In this document: positions 6,622-9,214 of the stretch, in pieces | How positions within the stretch are numbered: position 1 is the stretch's first letter | How the letters are laid out: each line of letters begins with the position of its first letter | From: Acholeplasmatales bacterium Tener_01 | Lineage (GTDB): Bacteria > Bacillota_I > Bacilli_A > ML615J-28 > CAG-698 | Direction of reading: 5' to 3' | Length of the DNA stretch: 9,214 nucleotides | Assembly (NCBI GenBank): GCA_001604495.1 | Contig: LVBR01000183.1 | Coordinates: 1 to 9,214 of the forward strand | The notes under the pieces: generated by a model | The model's input: only the letters and a program-made list of their open reading frames with translations | Told to the model about the DNA's origin: nothing | The model's database searches: none | Translations under genes and position numbers: made by a program

Positions 6622-8394
6622 ATGAAGAAGTTTTTTAAATTTATTATAATATTTATACTCGTTATTGTTCTCTTAGTTGGTGCTATTGTAGGTACAACTT
6701 TATTTGTTTTATCAGATAAAACTAATGAAGTAGATATCGAAAGTTATGAAGAGATGACAACACAAGAAGCTATTAGTGGACCACTAAATGATGCTCTAAG
6801 CAAAATGAAAGATGATTATGAATTATATTTAAGACTTAATGAAGCCCAAATAAATAATTTGATTTATTCAGTTATCAAAGCCAAATTAAATCCAAGTTAC
6901 AATCCAAAGAACGGTACAACTGAAGCTGAAATGAATGTTTATACAGGAGTAGTTGTTCCTGAAGGTGTTCCTGTACTTGGTGGAAGAAGTGTAAATGTTA
7001 AAAGTGCATATGTAAAAATTAATGATGATTTAATTACATTTAATGTTACTGCTGATGCAGCTGGACTACTTAAAACACGTGTTCACTTCACTTTAAAGAT
7101 TGAAACAACAGATACTGATTATAAGATCACAATCACTGAAGCAAAGATTGGTAAGATTAATGCTTTGGGAAAAGCCGCAAAACGTGGATATGAAGAAGGT
7201 GATGTTGAAAAGTCTGTAAATGATTCATTTAGTAAGAATGGTATCCCACTAACACTTAGTATTGATAATCAAACTTTGATTGGCAAAAAAGAAGACGTCA
7301 ATGCTTGGATTGCTAAGACTATAATTGGCAATGATGAAAATGCATTAAAAGAATCATTTGTTAATTTACTTTGTGATAGTGAAAATGATTTAATATCAAT
7401 TGGTATTAATGATAATAAACTAGGCGTTAGAATCGAACTCGAAAGATTAAAGGTTGATAATGACTTAGTTACACTTGATAGTAGAATCTCTGAAGAATTC
7501 AACCAAGATGCATTTATTACTGGAAAGAGTCAAACATATATCGTTAATTGCATGACAGGTAATCATACAATTACATTTACTGAACTTGAAATTAATAAAT
7601 TATTGTATTCTAACACTAATGGTTATAATGGTTTAGGTGCATCAATGAATTTAATGGAAGGCGTTCCATTTGAATTCAAGGTTGATGGAATTATTTTTGA
7701 TATCAGCGATTTAGCAACTGAATGCCAAATTAGAGTAATTCTAAATGTTGACGGACTACTTACTACTGCCGTTGTTAGTGGTGATATGGATGATACAACT
7801 GGCGATATTAAGATTATTTTAGATGATAAATTAACACTAGGACGCGATTTCTTAGTTGATAGTAGTTTGGTTACTGATTTAATGAGTGGGGCATTTGATT
7901 CTAATTCAATTATTTCATTTGATAAGGCTAATAATTCATTATTAATCAAGAAAGAAATAATGACTACTATGTTATCAAGTGCTGGCGCTGATGGTGGTGC
8001 CAAGATGGAGGTAGAACGTCTTGCCTCAATCGCAAACGGTATTAAAGCATATATTGCATATAACGATAGCGAATTAGAGGCGACTGTTGCATCAGTTGTA
8101 AGTGCTGCTGAGACTGCACTAGCTAATGACTTCGTCGATGAAACCCAATTTAATACTGAAGATGAAGATCAACAAGAGGCAGTTAGTACTTTGATGGAAG
8201 AGTTATCAACAGTTAGTGAAATCTTAAGTGATCCAGAACAAGAATTAACTGAAGAAAATACTGATGCTTTAGTCGAAGCCATCAATAATTTGTCAGAAGA
8301 AAACCAACAAGCATTATATGAACAATTTGCTAGTGAAATAGGTGAAGATGAATTACGTAGATTGTACGAACAAATGTTCGGTGGTGGAAATTAA
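6622..8394 (+). CDS. Membrane-anchored extracytoplasmic protein with two related domains (YpmS/DUF2140-like)
   Basis: A 590-residue protein starting MKKFFKF, with one hydrophobic segment (about residues 5-30) after a lysine-rich start, so it is probably an N-terminal anchor with the rest outside the cell. AGGAG six bases before the ATG at 6622 and the promoter at 6571-6599 support this start over an in-frame ATG 54 bases upstream. Residues 70-192 begin LRLNEAQINNLIYS, run through beta-rich sequence with AAGLLKTRVHFTL, and end EAKIGKINALGKA. Residues 318-412 repeat the plan: TFTELEINKLLYS, NVDGLLTTAVVSG, DKLTLGRDFL. The layout recalls the small anchored YpmS/DUF2140 proteins of Firmicutes, but this is a loose resemblance and function is unknown. 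The last ~95 residues are rich in Glu, Asp and Gln and look helical. No cell-wall sorting signal or lipobox is seen. Confidence 0.8.
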   Translation: MKKFFKFIIIFILVIVLLVGAIVGTTLFVLSDKTNEVDIESYEEMTTQEAISGPLNDALSKMKDDYELYLRLNEAQINNLIYSVIKAKLNPSYNPKNGTTEAEMNVYTGVVVPEGVPVLGGRSVNVKSAYVKINDDLITFNVTADAAGLLKTRVHFTLKIETTDTDYKITITEAKIGKINALGKAAKRGYEEGDVEKSVNDSFSKNGIPLTLSIDNQTLIGKKEDVNAWIAKTIIGNDENALKESFVNLLCDSENDLISIGINDNKLGVRIELERLKVDNDLVTLDSRISEEFNQDAFITGKSQTYIVNCMTGNHTITFTELEINKLLYSNTNGYNGLGASMNLMEGVPFEFKVDGIIFDISDLATECQIRVILNVDGLLTTAVVSGDMDDTTGDIKIILDDKLTLGRDFLVDSSLVTDLMSGAFDSNSIISFDKANNSLLIKKEIMTTMLSSAGADGGAKMEVERLASIANGIKAYIAYNDSELEATVASVVSAAETALANDFVDETQFNTEDEDQQEAVSTLMEELSTVSEILSDPEQELTEENTDALVEAINNLSEENQQALYEQFASEIGEDELRRLYEQMFGGGN

Positions 8395-8419
8395 TATTAT
8401 TAAATGATTAATAAATTTT

Positions 8420-8455
8420 GTGGCATACCAATTTAAGTTGGTATGCTACTTTTTT
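8420..8455 (+). terminator. Rho-independent terminator after the anchored protein gene
   Basis: A 9-bp perfect stem GCATACCAA/TTGGTATGC (8423-8431 with 8438-8446), extended by three more pairs including one G-T wobble, has a TTTAAG loop and six Ts (8450-8455). It separates this transcription unit from the pepV-like gene. Confidence 0.92.
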
Positions 8456-8487
8456 AACATATTTTAGTTAAATCGGGAAATTTGTAG

Positions 8488-8493
8488 TATAAT
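8488..8493 (+). promoter_or_regulatory. -10 box of the dipeptidase gene
   Basis: A perfect TATAAT lies 26 bases before the start codon. The -35 position at 17-base spacing (8465-8470, TAGTTA) is poor, so the promoter may be weaker or need an activator. The predicted leader is about 20 bases and contains GTGAGG at 8509-8514. Confidence 0.6.
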
Positions 8494-8519
8494 AATACAT
8501 ATAAATAAGTGAGGTAACT

Positions 8520-9214
8520 ATGAAGAAATTAAACTATTTGGATCAAATAACATTATTAAAAGATGAAATTGTTAAAGATGCTAGCAATTTCATTAAAATT
8601 CCAAGTGTATTAGACGAAGATTTAAATAACAGTGAAGCACCATTTGGTAAGGGTGTAAGAGAGAGCTTAGACTATATCTTAAATCTTGCAAAATCTTTTG
8701 GATTTAAAACTCGTAACATCGATAATGTTTGTGGCGAAGTAGAATATGGATGTGGTGATAAAATCTTAGGGGTTTTATGTCACGTTGATGTTGTTCCAGC
8801 TGAAGGTAAGTGGACATATCCACCATTTAGTGGCGAAGTAGTCGATGATGTAATCTTTGGACGAGGAATTGTTGATGACAAAGGACCTGCAATTGCATCT
8901 TTATATGCATTAAAATTATTAAAAGATAATAATATTATGCCTAAATGGCGTATTAGATTAATATTTGGATGCGACGAAGAAACTGGAATGCGTGGAGTCG
9001 CTAGATACCTTAAGACTGAGGAAATGCCTACATTTGGTATTTCACCTGATGCTGATTTCCCAATCATTTATGGTGAAAAAGGAATCGCATCAATCGATAT
9101 AGTTGGTAAAAACGATGATACTAATCTAGTAAGTATGCAAGGTGGTAAGAGATATAATATCGTTTGTGACAATGTTAAGGTAGAACTAAGTGGTAAAAAG
9201 TATGAATTTGAAGG
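8520..9214 (+). CDS. pepV: PepV-type M20 family dipeptidase, N-terminal part (3' end outside window)
   Basis: A di-zinc cytosolic dipeptidase that splits diverse dipeptides, serving amino-acid supply after peptide uptake. The window holds 231 codons of a normally ~470-residue protein, with an open frame to the end. Metal and catalytic residues of the family are visible: CHVDVVP with H88 and D90, GRGIVDDKGP with the bridging D119, FGCDEETG with E153/E154, and ISPDADFP with D177 followed by YGEKG. Spacing is almost the same as in Lactobacillus PepV. The residue before the first His is Cys, where Gly is usual (GHLDVVP in many members). The ATG at 8520 has GAGG five bases upstream. DapE-type or other M20 peptidases are alternatives, but the PDADFP-EKG segment favours PepV. 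It has its own -10 box behind a strong terminator. Confidence 0.9.
   Translation, partial: MKKLNYLDQITLLKDEIVKDASNFIKIPSVLDEDLNNSEAPFGKGVRESLDYILNLAKSFGFKTRNIDNVCGEVEYGCGDKILGVLCHVDVVPAEGKWTYPPFSGEVVDDVIFGRGIVDDKGPAIASLYALKLLKDNNIMPKWRIRLIFGCDEETGMRGVARYLKTEEMPTFGISPDADFPIIYGEKGIASIDIVGKNDDTNLVSMQGGKRYNIVCDNVKVELSGKKYEFE

Noticed and set aside
7269..8003. Antisense open frames inside the anchored protein gene (7269-7502 and 7623-8003)
   Set aside because: They are Ser- and Leu-rich mirror translations of the sense codons, with no start signals seen; shadows of the real gene.
8780..9067. Minus-strand open frame in the dipeptidase region
   Set aside because: The plus frame carries all M20 metal-binding motifs; the minus frame is a shadow.

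Overview
The window is AT-rich, densely coded DNA with strong Shine-Dalgarno sites, near-consensus sigma-A-type promoters, compact rho-independent terminators and a tRNA-sensing T-box leader. Together these point to a low-GC Gram-positive bacterium (Bacillota). An anaerobic or gut lineage is plausible because the isoleucyl-tRNA synthetase is of the eukaryote-like type, but the genus cannot be read from this sequence. All reading frames are intact with the standard code.

Layout: (1) 1-878 is the 3' end of a transketolase gene, closed by a tight terminator. (2) 961-2401 is a two-gene AbiE-type (type IV) toxin-antitoxin operon. It has its own promoter, a palindrome over the -10 box and an 11-base overlap between antitoxin and toxin genes. 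The toxin has Gly where its family has the second catalytic Asp. (3) 2402-2676 is a consensus promoter that starts on the base after the toxin stop codon, followed by a T-box leader with an isoleucine (AUC) specifier and a terminator/antiterminator switch. (4) 2694-5813 is ileS, encoding a 1039-residue type 2 IleRS. (5) A bidirectional terminator separates ileS from a convergent gene at 5852-6526 (minus strand) for an unrecognised polytopic membrane protein. (6) Divergent from it, 6622-8394 encodes a membrane-anchored extracytoplasmic protein with two related domains and an acidic tail. (7) After another terminator, 8520-9214 is the 5' part of a PepV-type M20 dipeptidase gene, which runs off the window.

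Most genes are housekeeping and separately transcribed. The AbiE pair is the accessory insert: it uses no CGT arginine codons, unlike the flanking genes, and sits between the transketolase terminator and the ileS promoter. No terminator is visible after the toxin gene, so abiE read-through would enter the ileS T-box, which would then control whether it reaches ileS. No tRNA or rRNA genes, insertion sequences or CRISPR arrays were seen.
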